A DNA stretch of 64,000 nucleotides from CAYQQJ01 sp964419935. Its GTDB lineage: Bacteria; Pseudomonadota; Gammaproteobacteria; Pseudomonadales; Cellvibrionaceae. Positions 40,859-49,244 of this stretch are shown here, piece by piece. The position numbers and the translations under genes were made by a program. The first letter of the stretch is position 1. Each line of letters starts with the position of its first letter. The stretch lies in contig CAYQQJ010000004.1 in assembly GCA_964419935.1 (NCBI GenBank), positions 62,001 to 126,000 of the forward strand. Reading direction: 5' to 3'. The notes under the pieces were generated by a model. The model was not told the DNA's origin and ran no database searches. It saw nothing but the letters and a program-made list of their open reading frames with translations.

Positions 40859-41070
40859 GTGATATTCCTTTTGCTATGGAGTTAGAGCTTATTTTTAAAA
40901 ATTCGCGTTCCAAACGGCATCTTACGGAATGACATGTGGGATGACGACAACGGATTTCACAGTTATAGAACCTTGTGATGCCCAAGCGATATGAATTAGA
41001 TTCACCGCGTGCGGGTTAGTTATTGGCAGGGGGAGGTACAAATAGTGATATCGATAGACCGGATCCACCC
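40859..41070. other. Intergenic stretch upstream of the effector-like locus
   Basis: About 210 bp without a supported gene. It is A+T-rich near 40865-40910 on the side of the effector-like gene, as expected for a promoter, but I could not define hexamers. Confidence 0.35.
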
Positions 41071-41122
41071 CAAGGATCGGGTTACGGCACTCGCAAGGCT
41101 CGCGCCTAACCTGATCTCTGGG
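41071..41122. repeat. Palindromic repeat B, copy 1
   Basis: ATCGGGTTACGGCACTCGCA, then AGGCTCGCGCCTAACCTGAT. The CGGGTTA and TAACCTG ends are inverted, forming a REP-like palindrome. It shares at least 35 of 45 positions by eye with 62621-62669 and is followed, as there, by a CCCTTTT/AGCTTG tract. Confidence 0.75.
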
Positions 41123-41127
41123 TGGTT

Positions 41128-41229
41128 ATCTCTTTTCCCTTTTTCCTTTATCTTGCAGCTTATAGCTTGACGCTTGCCGCTTTTCCTTATCTTTTATCTT
41201 GCAGCTTGAAGCTTGAAGCTTGCGGCTTA
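41128..41229. repeat. CCCTTTT and AGCTTG low-complexity tract
   Basis: CTCTTTTCCCTTTTTCC is followed by TTATCTTGCAGCTTATAGCT, a CTTGACGCTTGCCGCTT stretch and a second CTTGCAGCTTGAAGCTTGAA run. Units are imperfect copies of a CTTG(C/A)(A/G)GCTT(G/A) hexamer-like motif. The tract ends at the stop of the OmpA-family gene. Confidence 0.75.
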
Positions 41230-41233
41230 TCCC

Positions 41234-41875
41234 CTATTCAATCGGCTCAAGCTCCAGTTCGACCCGGCGGTTGGCTTGGCGACCTTCTGCCGTATCATTG
41301 CTGGCGATCGGATATCGGTAACCATAGCCGTGCGCATTAACGCGGCCTGCGGTAATGCCGCGATTGATCAGATAGGATTTTACGCTGCCGGCGCGCTGCT
41401 CGCTGAGGGTCTGATTGAGCTCGGCGGAGCCGGTGGAGTCCGTGTGCCCGGAGACGACAATGCGAGTTTTATCGAACTCCTTCAACACCTGGGCGACCGA
41501 ATCCAGTACGGAGTAGAATTCCGACCGGACCTCTGCGCGACTGGTGGCAAAGGTGATATTGCCGGGCATAATCAAGCGGATGTTCTTGCCTTCACGCTTG
41601 ACCTGAACACCGGTGCCCTGCAATTGCTGGCGCAGCTTGGCTTCCTGGCGATCCATGTAGTAACCCACACCGCCGCCAATTGCTGCACCACCCACGGCAC
41701 CCGCCAGAGCACCTTCGGAACTGTCTTTTGCCAAAGCGCCGGCTACAGCACCGGTCAATGCACCAATTCCGATACCTTTGGCCGTATTACTGGATTTCTG
41801 TTCACCCGTGTACGGATCTGTAGACATGCAACCGAGCATGCTCAAAGCAAAAAGTGCAGCTATAAAAATGCGCAT
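41234..41875 (-). CDS. OmpA-family lipoprotein with glycine-zipper segment
   Basis: This 213-residue protein has a lipoprotein-like signal peptide (MRIFIAALFALSMLGC). Residues about 35-75 form a glycine zipper (GIGIGALTGAVAGALAKD and GALAGAVGGAAIGGGVGYYM), which inserts in or spans membranes in related proteins. Residues about 100-210 are an OmpA C-terminal peptidoglycan-binding domain with VVSGHTDSTGSAELNQTLSE and a late ANRRVELELEP. It is the YiaD-type architecture: outer-membrane lipoprotein bound to peptidoglycan. The lipobox is slightly off consensus (Met at -3). Its gene ends next to the low-complexity tract. Confidence 0.92.
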   Translation of the reverse strand: MRIFIAALFALSMLGCMSTDPYTGEQKSSNTAKGIGIGALTGAVAGALAKDSSEGALAGAVGGAAIGGGVGYYMDRQEAKLRQQLQGTGVQVKREGKNIRLIMPGNITFATSRAEVRSEFYSVLDSVAQVLKEFDKTRIVVSGHTDSTGSAELNQTLSEQRAGSVKSYLINRGITAGRVNAHGYGYRYPIASNDTAEGRQANRRVELELEPIE

Positions 41876-42041
41876 AATATATCCTTTCTCAAAAGTTCAA
41901 ACGGTTGGTGCAGCTCAGAGGTCTACGCCTCCGCTCAGCCGACTTATATTATCGTTAACTCAAATTTTGGGCCGTGATGAAATGCCTACCTCTTTGCAGA
42001 AATTGGCTGGCAACCCGGTTTTTGACAAGCAGGTGAGGGAA

Positions 42042-42545
42042 ATGACTCAGACTTTTGGCTTTCGTTTCATGGCATTTAGCATTTGCGTTTATCTGGCGGC
42101 TTGCAGCGACTATGCAGTTAAATTCAACGATCGCACCGTTTACACGCCCAAGCCGCTGTTTTCCGACTATCAAATAGCTGATGCCGCTCTTGAAAACTGC
42201 ATACAGCAGACCATCATTGACGTGCAGGTCCTTAACCTTGAGGATCTTAAGCAAGTGGTTTGCACGAATGGCGGCATCAAATCCCTTGATGGACTGGAAA
42301 CATTCCGTTTTGTTGAGCAGCTAAACCTGGCTCACAACCTTATCCGTGAGATAGACCCTCTACAGGCCATGCCCAATCTCCAGGTCGTGGACGTGTCTTT
42401 CAATGCTATCCAAGACATTCATCCTGTGACAGCGCTACCCGATCTGAAAGCCATCAAGCTGCGTGGCAATCCTGATTTACCCTGTGCGCAGCTCGGCTTG
42501 CTGGCCTCGGCGGAAGTCACTGCACCAGAGCAATGCGATCACTGA
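42042..42545 (+). CDS. Leucine-rich-repeat lipoprotein
   Basis: This is a 167-residue predicted lipoprotein. The signal peptide ends in lipobox LAAC followed by SDYA. The mature part has internalin/SDS22-type repeats of about 22 residues: GGIKSLDGLETFRFVEQLNL, then NLIREIDPLQAMPNLQVVDV, then NAIQDIHPVTALPDLKAIKL. It has four cysteines after the lipid anchor, two of them near the repeat caps. No enzymatic domain is present, so a protein-protein interaction role in the envelope is likely. Several upstream in-frame starts exist (41982, 42042, 42069); 42042 gives the best signal peptide and has an AGGT element. The partner is unknown. Confidence 0.75.
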   Translation: MTQTFGFRFMAFSICVYLAACSDYAVKFNDRTVYTPKPLFSDYQIADAALENCIQQTIIDVQVLNLEDLKQVVCTNGGIKSLDGLETFRFVEQLNLAHNLIREIDPLQAMPNLQVVDVSFNAIQDIHPVTALPDLKAIKLRGNPDLPCAQLGLLASAEVTAPEQCDH

Positions 42546-42548
42546 GAT

Positions 42549-42815
42549 CTACTTTACAAACATCAAGCCGATGATGTTGCGGAAGCTGTGCATGACCCGC
42601 ATAGGCACGGGATCTTCATTAATGGGGCCGACCATTTTCTTGAAGCGCACGTCGACGACTGTGCCCACTGGCGGGCAAGGAGCGTTATCGATCATGACCT
42701 GCGCCCCCCCATCGGAAATGTCCCGTGCGAAGCCGACAATGGTTCCGAAAGCCGGATGAGTCATTTCTACCCGGATAGACGTCGAGCTGCGCTCGTTTTT
42801 ACGGCGCTCATTCAT
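42549..42815 (-). CDS. PilZ domain protein (small)
   Basis: This 88-residue protein is essentially one PilZ domain. RRKNERSSTSIRVEM gives the RxxxR-like element (RRKNER) and DISDGGAQVMID the DxSxxG element, so ligand-binding residues look present. The strand GTVVDVRFKKMVGPI and the final NIIGLMFVK match the fold. It ends three bases from the stop of the leucine-rich-repeat gene on the other strand. The longer PilZ protein at 1438-1857 is not a close copy. The target process is unknown. Confidence 0.85.
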   Translation of the reverse strand: MNERRKNERSSTSIRVEMTHPAFGTIVGFARDISDGGAQVMIDNAPCPPVGTVVDVRFKKMVGPINEDPVPMRVMHSFRNIIGLMFVK

Positions 42816-42962
42816 GCTGCCACCCTCCTTATACCTGCCCTACTTACACCCCAAGGATCCATGCACTGTTGTGCGCCAATGGTGCGCAACAGCCAACATA
42901 AGGCTTATCGCCCCGATCTTACAAAGGAAGCCTTCACCTAGATCTATTTTGTCAAGCAATGG

Positions 42963-42985
42963 TTATCCACAAATGCTGTGGATAA
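42963..42985. promoter_or_regulatory. Inverted pair of perfect DnaA boxes
   Basis: TTATCCACA at 42963-42971 and TGTGGATAA at 42977-42985 are both exact consensus DnaA boxes, in inverted orientation with a five-base spacer. They lie in a 455-bp intergenic gap that is A+T-rich, between the PilZ gene and purC. The pair could bind DnaA as a regulatory or titration site; it also forms a 9-bp hairpin. Confidence 0.6.
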
Positions 42986-43131
42986 CTCTGTTAATCAGTT
43001 TGGCATAAAGCGAGCTAAACCCCGTCAATACGTAGCTCCCAACAGCTTGTCCGGAATTTAAACAGCGAATAAAAATTGTATGAATTCAAACACTTATTAA
43101 TTTATTCCGCAAATGCAAGCAATTTTTTTCA
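42986..43131. other. A+T-rich intergenic stretch downstream of purC
   Basis: About 145 bp of A+T-rich sequence with short direct repeats of AATTTAAAC/TTATTAATTTATT type. No gene was seen. Confidence 0.4.
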
Positions 43132-43156
43132 TTTTTTCTCAAAGGCTGAGAAAAAA
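43132..43156 (-). terminator. A/T-stem hairpin downstream of purC
   Basis: TTTTTTCTCA at 43132-43141 and TGAGAAAAAA at 43147-43156 form a perfect 10-bp inverted repeat with a 5-base loop. On the minus strand it is preceded by the GC hairpin at 43185-43213, so the two together may end the dapA-bamC-purC transcript. Confidence 0.45.
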
Positions 43157-43184
43157 AGTTACAAATGTGGAAAACGTAGCGGGC

Positions 43185-43213
43185 GCGCAACGGAACCACG
43201 GGTCCTGTTGCGC
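43185..43213 (-). terminator. Candidate terminator hairpin after purC
   Basis: GCGCAAC (43185-43191) pairs with GTTGCGC (43207-43213), with further partial pairing inside. It lies 58 bp beyond the purC stop; the following minus-strand sequence has only a short T run, so efficiency is doubtful on its own. Confidence 0.45.
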
Positions 43214-43270
43214 TAGTGGGCGCTTACACGGGCACTTCGGACAGCTCATTCCTCATTCCCGAAAATGGTA

Positions 43271-43981
43271 TCAGAATGTCATGCCCAAACGCTTGCCGAC
43301 GTCTTCGTAGGCTTCAATGACGTTGCCAAGATCCTGACGGAATCGGTCCTTGTCCATTTTCTCACGGGTGTCCGCGTCCCACAGGCGGCAACCATCCGGG
43401 GAGAATTCGTCACCCAGCAGCATTTCACCTTTGTACAGGCCGAATTCCAGCTTGTAGTCCACCAGTAACATATTGCCACTGAGGAACAGCTCTTTGAGCA
43501 CATCGTTTACCTGAAAGGTCAGTTCTTTCATCCGTTCCACATGTTCCGGCTCACACCAGCCGAACGAACGGATGTGATGCTCATTGACCATCGGGTCACC
43601 GAGCTTGTCGTCTTTCAGAAAAAATTCAAACGTCGGCGGGTTGAGCTCCAGCCCCTCTTCCACACCCAATCGGCGGCAGATGGAGCCGGCAGCACGGTTG
43701 CGCACAACGCATTCCAGCGGAATCATGTCCAGCCGCTTGACCAGGGACTCCTGGTCGGAAAGCAATGATTCGAAATGGGTGGGAATGCCGGCAGCGGCGA
43801 GTTTTTCCATAATGAAGGCATTGAATTTATTGTTGACCATGCCCTTGCGATCCAGCTGCGCAACTTTTTTACCATCGAATGCCGATGTATCGTTGCGAAA
43901 GAACATAATCAGGCGGTCTGGATCTTCAGTTGCGTAGACGGATTTTGCCTTACCGGTATATAGCTCTTGTTGCTTTTCCAT
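43271..43981 (-). CDS. purC: Phosphoribosylaminoimidazole-succinocarboxamide synthase
   Basis: This 236-residue SAICAR synthase converts CAIR plus aspartate plus ATP to SAICAR in purine synthesis. It begins EKQQELYTGKAKSVYATEDP, and MFFRNDTSAFDGKKVAQLDR, PLECVVRNRAAGSICRRLG and LLVDYKLEFGLYKGEMLLGD follow in order. An in-frame GTG at 43990 is ignored: ATG at 43981 gives the E. coli-like start and has AAGG ten bases upstream. It is 15 bp after the MBL gene in the dapA-bamC-MBL-purC operon. Confidence 0.97.
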   Translation of the reverse strand: MEKQQELYTGKAKSVYATEDPDRLIMFFRNDTSAFDGKKVAQLDRKGMVNNKFNAFIMEKLAAAGIPTHFESLLSDQESLVKRLDMIPLECVVRNRAAGSICRRLGVEEGLELNPPTFEFFLKDDKLGDPMVNEHHIRSFGWCEPEHVERMKELTFQVNDVLKELFLSGNMLLVDYKLEFGLYKGEMLLGDEFSPDGCRLWDADTREKMDKDRFRQDLGNVIEAYEDVGKRLGMTF

Positions 43982-43996
43982 TGATGTCACACCTTT

Positions 43997-44770
43997 TCAA
44001 TTAATATCCAGCCAGCCAAAACCTTCATCCTGACAAGCATAGTGAACCCGGTTCGCATCCCCACCGGCGACGCCGAGAAGTGCGGCCTGAAGCGCTCCAG
44101 CGGCACAGGCGAGGGAGTTGTTTTTACGGCTTATATGGCCCACAACCAAATGTTGCACCCGGTCCAATTGCAGCTGCAGAAGCAGGCCCGCTGTCTGTTG
44201 ATTACTCAGATGCCCCCAAGGACCGGCCACCCGCGCACGCAACGAGGGCGGATAGGGTCCCGTTGCCAGCATCATGGGGTCGTGATTCGCCTCGACGAGT
44301 AAGCTATCGCAGTCCTTGTAGGCCTCCACCACATGGGGCGTAATACTGCCCAAATCGGTCAACACGCCCAGCTGGCGCCGGTTCGCGCGGATCACATATT
44401 GTGCGGGCTCACGGGCGTCATGGGGCACTGCCACCGGCTGCACCTCCATATCACCCACTCGGAACGGCTGATAATTTTCGATCAGATGCAATGCCGGTAT
44501 TCGTCCATAATCCCGGCTGATATAGGTGCCGTGCGTCATGTAAACCGGCGTGCGGTGTTTGCGCGCCACGGCACCGACGCCCTTGATGTGGTCCGAGTGC
44601 TCATGGGTAACAAGAATGGCGCTAAGGCTGGCAGGCTCTACGCCCAGACGGGCCAACCGTCGCTCGGTTTCACGAACGCCAAAGCCACAGTCAATCAATA
44701 TCCGGGTATCGCCGCAACACACCAATGTGGCGTTGCCGCCACTACCACTGCCAAGGGACGCAAAACGCAA
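43997..44770 (-). CDS. MBL-fold metallohydrolase (YycJ/WalJ-like)
   Basis: This 257-residue metallo-beta-lactamase-fold protein has the N-terminal RFASLGSGSGGNATLV, the metal motif LVTHEHSDHIKGV, then AVPHDAREPAQYVIRAN, a LLVEANHD element and the final VVGHISRKNNS. These blocks match the YycJ/WalJ group, proposed 5'-3' exonucleases in Gram-positives; its role in gammaproteobacteria is not established. It lies between bamC (14-bp gap) and purC, a conserved position in pseudomonads. Confidence 0.9.
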   Translation of the reverse strand: MRFASLGSGSGGNATLVCCGDTRILIDCGFGVRETERRLARLGVEPASLSAILVTHEHSDHIKGVGAVARKHRTPVYMTHGTYISRDYGRIPALHLIENYQPFRVGDMEVQPVAVPHDAREPAQYVIRANRRQLGVLTDLGSITPHVVEAYKDCDSLLVEANHDPMMLATGPYPPSLRARVAGPWGHLSNQQTAGLLLQLQLDRVQHLVVGHISRKNNSLACAAGALQAALLGVAGGDANRVHYACQDEGFGWLDIN

Positions 44771-44784
44771 GGTGTCTCCCGCCC

Positions 44785-45945
44785 CTATATCAGATTACGT
44801 CGAATCAGGGTCAGTATCTGTCTCGCGTCACGGGGGGACAGCCGTGTACCCTGCGCCGTACGAACGTAAAACGATGCCTCGCGCTCACCGGCCTTCATCA
44901 CCACCAGATAGGTGTCTGGTAGCGGCTTGGATGACGTATAACCCACACCCTCGATCTCTCCAAAGAGTGCTTTGACTTGGCTGTTCTGGACCAAACGGCT
45001 GAGAGCCTCATCCAGTGTGACGGGCGCTTGTTCCGGCAAATCGTCATCCGCAAACAGGCCACCGATGAATGATGTATCGTCATCGCCTTGCACCATGTGG
45101 CTCATCAGCGCAACGCGTTTATCGAAGTCGCTCTCCCAAAGGGCGAACTCCTCCTGGTTCAAGGCGTGAAGGACTGTAGCCCAGGCCCGTGCGGCATCCA
45201 AACGCAGCTGCAATACCGGCTCGCTGTCAATAAATTCGATATCGGACTTGGCATTGCCGCCGACTTTCTGCCCCAACAGTGACGCGCTGTTGTTGCTCGC
45301 ATTCGCAGCCAGGGCAGCTGCAAGCTCATCCAGCAGGAAGGCTTCGCGTTCGGCATCCTGCGATGTGCGGTTCCATTCCAGACTGGACGCGTCGGAGAAG
45401 GCTTCGGGCACCTCGCGATGCACAACGTGGACTTCTGTTGTGTCCGGTCGCAGCCCCTGTTCAATCCAGATGCGGTAGCGATGTTTCTGCTCCGCGTCGG
45501 CTTTGAAAACAACCCAATCCGTTTCTATCAGCCCAAGCGCTGGGTCATTGACGGCGACACCAATGCCGTAACGGGACAGAAAGCTTTGCGTGCGCGGCCA
45601 CACCTGGGAGGTTGAAGCGTCGATCAGAATCCAGCGCTCGTCGCCCAACTTCTGTATTTTTACGCCAGATTCTGTGGCACCGCTTGTTGCCAGCGGATCC
45701 GGCCGGGGTGCCTCAAAGCTGCCATAATCACGTGACAACAGCAATTCATCTTCCCGCTCCGGAATATCCGGTACCACATAGAGCGGTTCCAAGGACGTTG
45801 TCTGCATACCTTCGGGAACTGAAATAGGCGGCAGCACCTCAGCACGGTAGTAATCATCGCGGGTACTGGAGCAAGCTGTGAGCACCCCCGCAATTACCAA
45901 CACAGGCACAAGGCGGGTGAGCGACGGACAATGGTATGAATTCAT
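44785..45945 (-). CDS. bamC: Outer membrane protein assembly factor BamC
   Basis: This is a 386-residue BAM-complex lipoprotein. The signal peptide ends in VLTAC followed by SSTRDDYYR, and the next stretch (about 35-80) is an unstructured segment that binds BamD in E. coli. Two BamC helix-grip domains follow: WPRTQSFLSRYGIGVAVNDP, then LIETDWVVF in the first, and RAWATVLHALNQEEFALWES and SFYVRTAQGTRLSPRDARQI in the second. The start is ATG 45945; the TTG at 45957 is less likely. It is 12 bp after dapA, the classic dapA-bamC order. It works with BamA, encoded at 6857. Confidence 0.92.
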   Translation of the reverse strand: MNSYHCPSLTRLVPVLVIAGVLTACSSTRDDYYRAEVLPPISVPEGMQTTSLEPLYVVPDIPEREDELLLSRDYGSFEAPRPDPLATSGATESGVKIQKLGDERWILIDASTSQVWPRTQSFLSRYGIGVAVNDPALGLIETDWVVFKADAEQKHRYRIWIEQGLRPDTTEVHVVHREVPEAFSDASSLEWNRTSQDAEREAFLLDELAAALAANASNNSASLLGQKVGGNAKSDIEFIDSEPVLQLRLDAARAWATVLHALNQEEFALWESDFDKRVALMSHMVQGDDDTSFIGGLFADDDLPEQAPVTLDEALSRLVQNSQVKALFGEIEGVGYTSSKPLPDTYLVVMKAGEREASFYVRTAQGTRLSPRDARQILTLIRRNLI

Positions 45946-45957
45946 AGGTAGCTTCAA

Positions 45958-46845
45958 TTATTGTGCAGGTGACACGACGTGCGCTGCGGCCATGGCCTGG
46001 CGCACACGCTCGTGATATTGGGCCGAAAGCGGTGTCATCGGGAGGCGTATGCCCTCGTCCATCAACCCCAGCTGGGCCACAGCCCATTTCACTGGGATGG
46101 GACTGGACTCGATAAACATCGCCTCGTGCAGTGGCATGAGCTCGGCATTGATTGCGCGGGCGCTTTCTATGTCGCCGGCCAGGGCCAGTTCGCACATTTT
46201 TGCAACGGCAGCAGGAGCCACGTTGGCGGTGACCGAGATCTCTCCGTGGCCACCGAGTGCCATCAGCTCGACGGCAGTGTCGTCATCGCCGGACAGCAAC
46301 AGGAAGTTGTCCGGAGTGGAATCCAACAGCTGCGCGGCACGTTCCATACTGCCGGTGGCGTCTTTGATACCGATGATATTGTCTATCCGACTCAAGCGAG
46401 CAACGGTTTCCGGCAGCAGGTCCACTGCCGTGCGGCCGGGAACATTGTAGAGCAACTGGGGGATGGCGACTTGCGTGGCAATGTATTCGAAATGGCGAAA
46501 CATGCCCTCCTGAGTCGGCTTGTTGTAGTAGGGCGTCACCAGCAGGCAGGCATCGGCCTTGGCCTCTTTGGCAGCACGAGTGAGCTCGACGGCTTCCCGT
46601 GTGGAGTTGGCGCCGGTACCGGCAATAACCGGAATACGTCCATTCACCTGGTACACAACCTTGCGGATGATCTCGATATTCTCATTCATGCTGACGGTGG
46701 CAGACTCGCCTGTGGTACCCACCGCCACTATGGCGTGGGTGCCCTGCGCGATATGCCACTCCACAAGCCTGTGGAGAGCGGCCCAGTCCAGCGCACCGTC
46801 CGCTTTCATGGGGGTAACCAGCGCCACCATACTACCTTGCAACAT
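45958..46845 (-). CDS. dapA: 4-hydroxy-tetrahydrodipicolinate synthase
   Basis: This 295-residue TIM-barrel aldolase condenses pyruvate and aspartate semialdehyde, the first step to diaminopimelate and lysine. MVALVTPMKADGALDWAAL is the N-terminus; AVGTTGESATVSMNE, the TPYYNKPTQEGMFRHFEYIA segment with the active-site Tyr, LLYNVPGRTAVDLLPETVAR and IIGIKDATGS with the Schiff-base Lys follow. Length is standard. It heads the dapA-bamC-MBL-purC transcript; dapC, dapD and dapE are elsewhere in the window. Confidence 0.97.
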   Translation of the reverse strand: MLQGSMVALVTPMKADGALDWAALHRLVEWHIAQGTHAIVAVGTTGESATVSMNENIEIIRKVVYQVNGRIPVIAGTGANSTREAVELTRAAKEAKADACLLVTPYYNKPTQEGMFRHFEYIATQVAIPQLLYNVPGRTAVDLLPETVARLSRIDNIIGIKDATGSMERAAQLLDSTPDNFLLLSGDDDTAVELMALGGHGEISVTANVAPAAVAKMCELALAGDIESARAINAELMPLHEAMFIESSPIPVKWAVAQLGLMDEGIRLPMTPLSAQYHERVRQAMAAAHVVSPAQ

Positions 46846-46971
46846 GCCTTCTCCAGATCAATCGAAATCGAGGGTTGAAAAACCGAGAGCTAATGGTACT
46901 GACGCCGTTATCTTCACACAAGGCTTTCCCAAGCCGCATAGTCAATATGTTTGCTGCACCGACCACTGCCG

Positions 46972-47919
46972 TCAGTCATAAACAGCGGGTTCACCCTCGG
47001 GCCGCGTCTTGAAACGCCGATGAACCCACATGTACTGGGCCGGGTTTTCCCGCACCCGCTCTTCAATGAACTCATTGATGCGCAGGGCATCAGCCCGGTC
47101 GTCCCCTGTAGGGAAGTCTTCAAGGGGAGGATAAACCTTGATGCGATATCCGCCTTGCGGCAGCCGGGTTTGCACGAACGGGATAACCCGCGCGCGACCC
47201 AGTCGCGCCAGCTGCCCAGTAGTAGTCACCGTAGCGGCCTGAACACCGAAAAACGGCACGAACACGCTGTGCTTGCGGCCATAGTCCTGATCGGGCGCGT
47301 ACCAGACGGCGCGACCGGAACGCAGTGCTTTAACGGTACCCCGCACATCATCCCGGGAAATCACCCGGGATGCTGCGGCGTGCCGCTCCCGGCCCTTGCG
47401 CTGCACATAGTCGTAGACCGGGTTGTTATGGGGGCGGTACATGGCGTCAAACGAATGTTCCAGGCACAACATGGCGCCACCAATGTCCAGGTTGGTAAAG
47501 TGCATGGCCATGAGCAATACCCCCTGCCCATCCCGCTCAGCTTGCTGAAGATGCTCGATTCCTTCCACGCTGAACAGTTTTCGCATTTTGGCGGAGGGCC
47601 AGAACCAGGCAATACCGGATTCGAACACTGCAATCGCAGTCGAGTTGATGTTGTCGCGCACAAGCTGAGCCTGCTCCGCCGGCGAGAGCTCGGGAAAACA
47701 GAGGCCGATATTGCGTTCCGCGATGCGCCGTCGACGCTTGGCGAGATGAAACGTCAGCCAACCGAGGCCGCGGCCCAGTTTGAGCTGCCAACGGTAGGGA
47801 AACTGCGCCAGCAGCCACCAGAGCCCGAAACCCAGCCATGTCAGCCAGTAACGCGGGTGCAAAAGCGCTGAGGAAAATTGCTGTGGTTCCATGGAATCCG
47901 CCGCATCCACCGTGTTCAT
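46972..47919 (-). CDS. lpxL: LpxL/LpxM-family lipid A acyltransferase
   Basis: This 315-residue inner-membrane acyltransferase adds secondary acyl chains to Kdo2-lipid IVA. FSSALLHPRYWLTWLGFGLW is the N-terminal anchor and family block. The H(x4)D/E active site is AMHFTNLDIGG. YRPHNNPVYDYVQRKGR, GRAVWYAPDQDYGRKHSVFV, QYMWVHRRFKTRPEGE follow, very like E. coli LpxL. Whether it adds laurate or another acyl chain cannot be told. ATG 47919 is used; 47892 aligns best with E. coli LpxL and would shorten it by nine residues. It may share a promoter region with dapA. Confidence 0.9.
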   Translation of the reverse strand: MNTVDAADSMEPQQFSSALLHPRYWLTWLGFGLWWLLAQFPYRWQLKLGRGLGWLTFHLAKRRRRIAERNIGLCFPELSPAEQAQLVRDNINSTAIAVFESGIAWFWPSAKMRKLFSVEGIEHLQQAERDGQGVLLMAMHFTNLDIGGAMLCLEHSFDAMYRPHNNPVYDYVQRKGRERHAAASRVISRDDVRGTVKALRSGRAVWYAPDQDYGRKHSVFVPFFGVQAATVTTTGQLARLGRARVIPFVQTRLPQGGYRIKVYPPLEDFPTGDDRADALRINEFIEERVRENPAQYMWVHRRFKTRPEGEPAVYD

Positions 47920-48004
47920 TACGTTCAAAAGGTGAGCATTATAGTCTTACCGAAGCCCGGTGTCGCGGCTGGCAGCGCCTGGTGGCAATGAAGGAGTCAA
48001 AACG

Positions 48005-48028
48005 AAAAACGGCCGGTATACCGGCCGT
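48005..48028 (-). terminator. Intrinsic terminator after fabV
   Basis: ACGGCCGGT and ACCGGCCGT form a perfect 9-bp stem with a two-base loop (48009-48028); on the minus strand it is followed by TTTTTCG. It lies 22 bp past the fabV stop and also separates fabV from the LpxL-family gene. Confidence 0.8.
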
Positions 48029-48050
48029 GAGACATCGCATCCGACAACTG

Positions 48051-49244
48051 TTAGCAGCTGATGAAGTTCTCTTCCACCGTGAGGGGGACGTCTTTGTCGT
48101 AGTCCACCTCAGGCTTGTTGAATCCGAACAACTTGAGGAATTCCGCGTTGTAGCCCTTGTAGTCCGTCAATTCGAACAGGTTGCTTTCGGTCACCTGTGG
48201 CCAAAGTTGTTCGACCTCCGCCTGTACTTCCGGCTTGAGCTCCAGATTGTCCATGCGCAATCGATTGTCGTTGTCCAGGCGCGGACTGTCGCTATACAAG
48301 CCTTCCACAAACAATCTATAAAGCTGTTCGATACAACCTTCGTGCGTACCCGCTTCCTTCATCACCTTGTACAACAAAGAGATATACAGCGGCATGATGG
48401 GAATGGCCGAGCTGGCTTGCGTGACCAACGCCTTGAGAACAGCGACATTGGCCTGCCCTTTAAGCGGTGCCAAGAGGTTATTGATGCCGCGGGCGGCGCG
48501 ATCAAGGTCTTCCTTGGCTTTGCCAATTGTTGCGTGGCCGTAGATCGGCCAGGTCAGCTTCTCGCCCAAGTAAGTGTAAGAGACCGTCTTGCAGCCGTCA
48601 GCCAGAACATTTGCCTCGCGCAGGGCCTCCAACCACAACTCCCAGTCCTCTCCGCCCATAACCTTGACGGTATTGGCAATTTCTTCCTCGGAAGCGGGCT
48701 CCAACGTCAACTGATCAATCTGCAAGGTATCGGTATTGAGATTCTTCTCGGTATAGCTCTGCCCAATCGGCTTAAGCGAGGAGCTGTAGACTTCGCCAGA
48801 CTTGGGGTCCTTACGGCGTGGCGAGGCCAGACTGTAGACCACCAGATCCACTTTACCCATATTCTGCTTGATCAGCTCAATGGCTTTTTGCTTGCACTCG
48901 TCTGAAAATGCGTCACCGTTGATGCTTTCGGCGTACAGGCCCGCTTCGTGGGCGGCGGCGTCAAAAGCGGCAGCATTGTAATAGCCGGCGGAAGCGGTCT
49001 TTTTCTCGGTGGGTGGGCGCTCAAAAAAGATTCCAAGGCTACTGGCGCCACAGCCGAAGGCGGCGGTAATCCGGGAGGCCAGCCCATAACCGGTCGATGA
49101 GCCTATGACCAACACATTTTTCGGGCCATTGGTTATGGCGCCTTGTTGTTTGATGAAGGCGATCTGCTCCTGCACGTTGGCGGCACATCCCTCGGGGTGT
49201 GCATTGGTGCATATGAATCCGCGAACTTTCGGTTTGATAATCAT
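48051..49244 (-). CDS. fabV: Trans-2-enoyl-ACP reductase FabV
   Basis: This 397-residue NADH-dependent enoyl reductase is of the FabV class, a triclosan-resistant replacement for FabI. It begins MIIKPKVRGFICTNAHPEGC, with the NADH-binding VLVIGSSTGYGLASRITAAFG and the extended Y-x8-K active site in GPIYGHATIGKAKEDLD (Tyr and Lys). The tail ENFISC is usual. It gives the last step in each fatty acid elongation cycle; FabZ acts just before it. No FabI gene is in the window. It is divergent from miaE. Confidence 0.95.
   Translation of the reverse strand: MIIKPKVRGFICTNAHPEGCAANVQEQIAFIKQQGAITNGPKNVLVIGSSTGYGLASRITAAFGCGASSLGIFFERPPTEKKTASAGYYNAAAFDAAAHEAGLYAESINGDAFSDECKQKAIELIKQNMGKVDLVVYSLASPRRKDPKSGEVYSSSLKPIGQSYTEKNLNTDTLQIDQLTLEPASEEEIANTVKVMGGEDWELWLEALREANVLADGCKTVSYTYLGEKLTWPIYGHATIGKAKEDLDRAARGINNLLAPLKGQANVAVLKALVTQASSAIPIMPLYISLLYKVMKEAGTHEGCIEQLYRLFVEGLYSDSPRLDNDNRLRMDNLELKPEVQAEVEQLWPQVTESNLFELTDYKGYNAEFLKLFGFNKPEVDYDKDVPLTVEENFISC

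Noticed and set aside
23150..41230. Type VI secretion locus that would explain the two toxin-like loci
   Set aside because: No hcp, vgrG, PAAR, tss or clpV gene could be found in the window; the effector interpretation therefore remains open.
42963..43156. Chromosomal origin of replication
   Set aside because: Only two DnaA boxes are present and the usual origin neighbours (dnaA, dnaN, rpmH, gidA) are absent from the window.
46951..47871. 306-codon plus-strand frame opposite the LpxL-family gene
   Set aside because: Antisense shadow of a strongly conserved acyltransferase.
47838..48905. 355-codon plus-strand frame across the lpxL-fabV junction
   Set aside because: It lies opposite two well-supported genes and spans the fabV terminator; it is not a credible protein.
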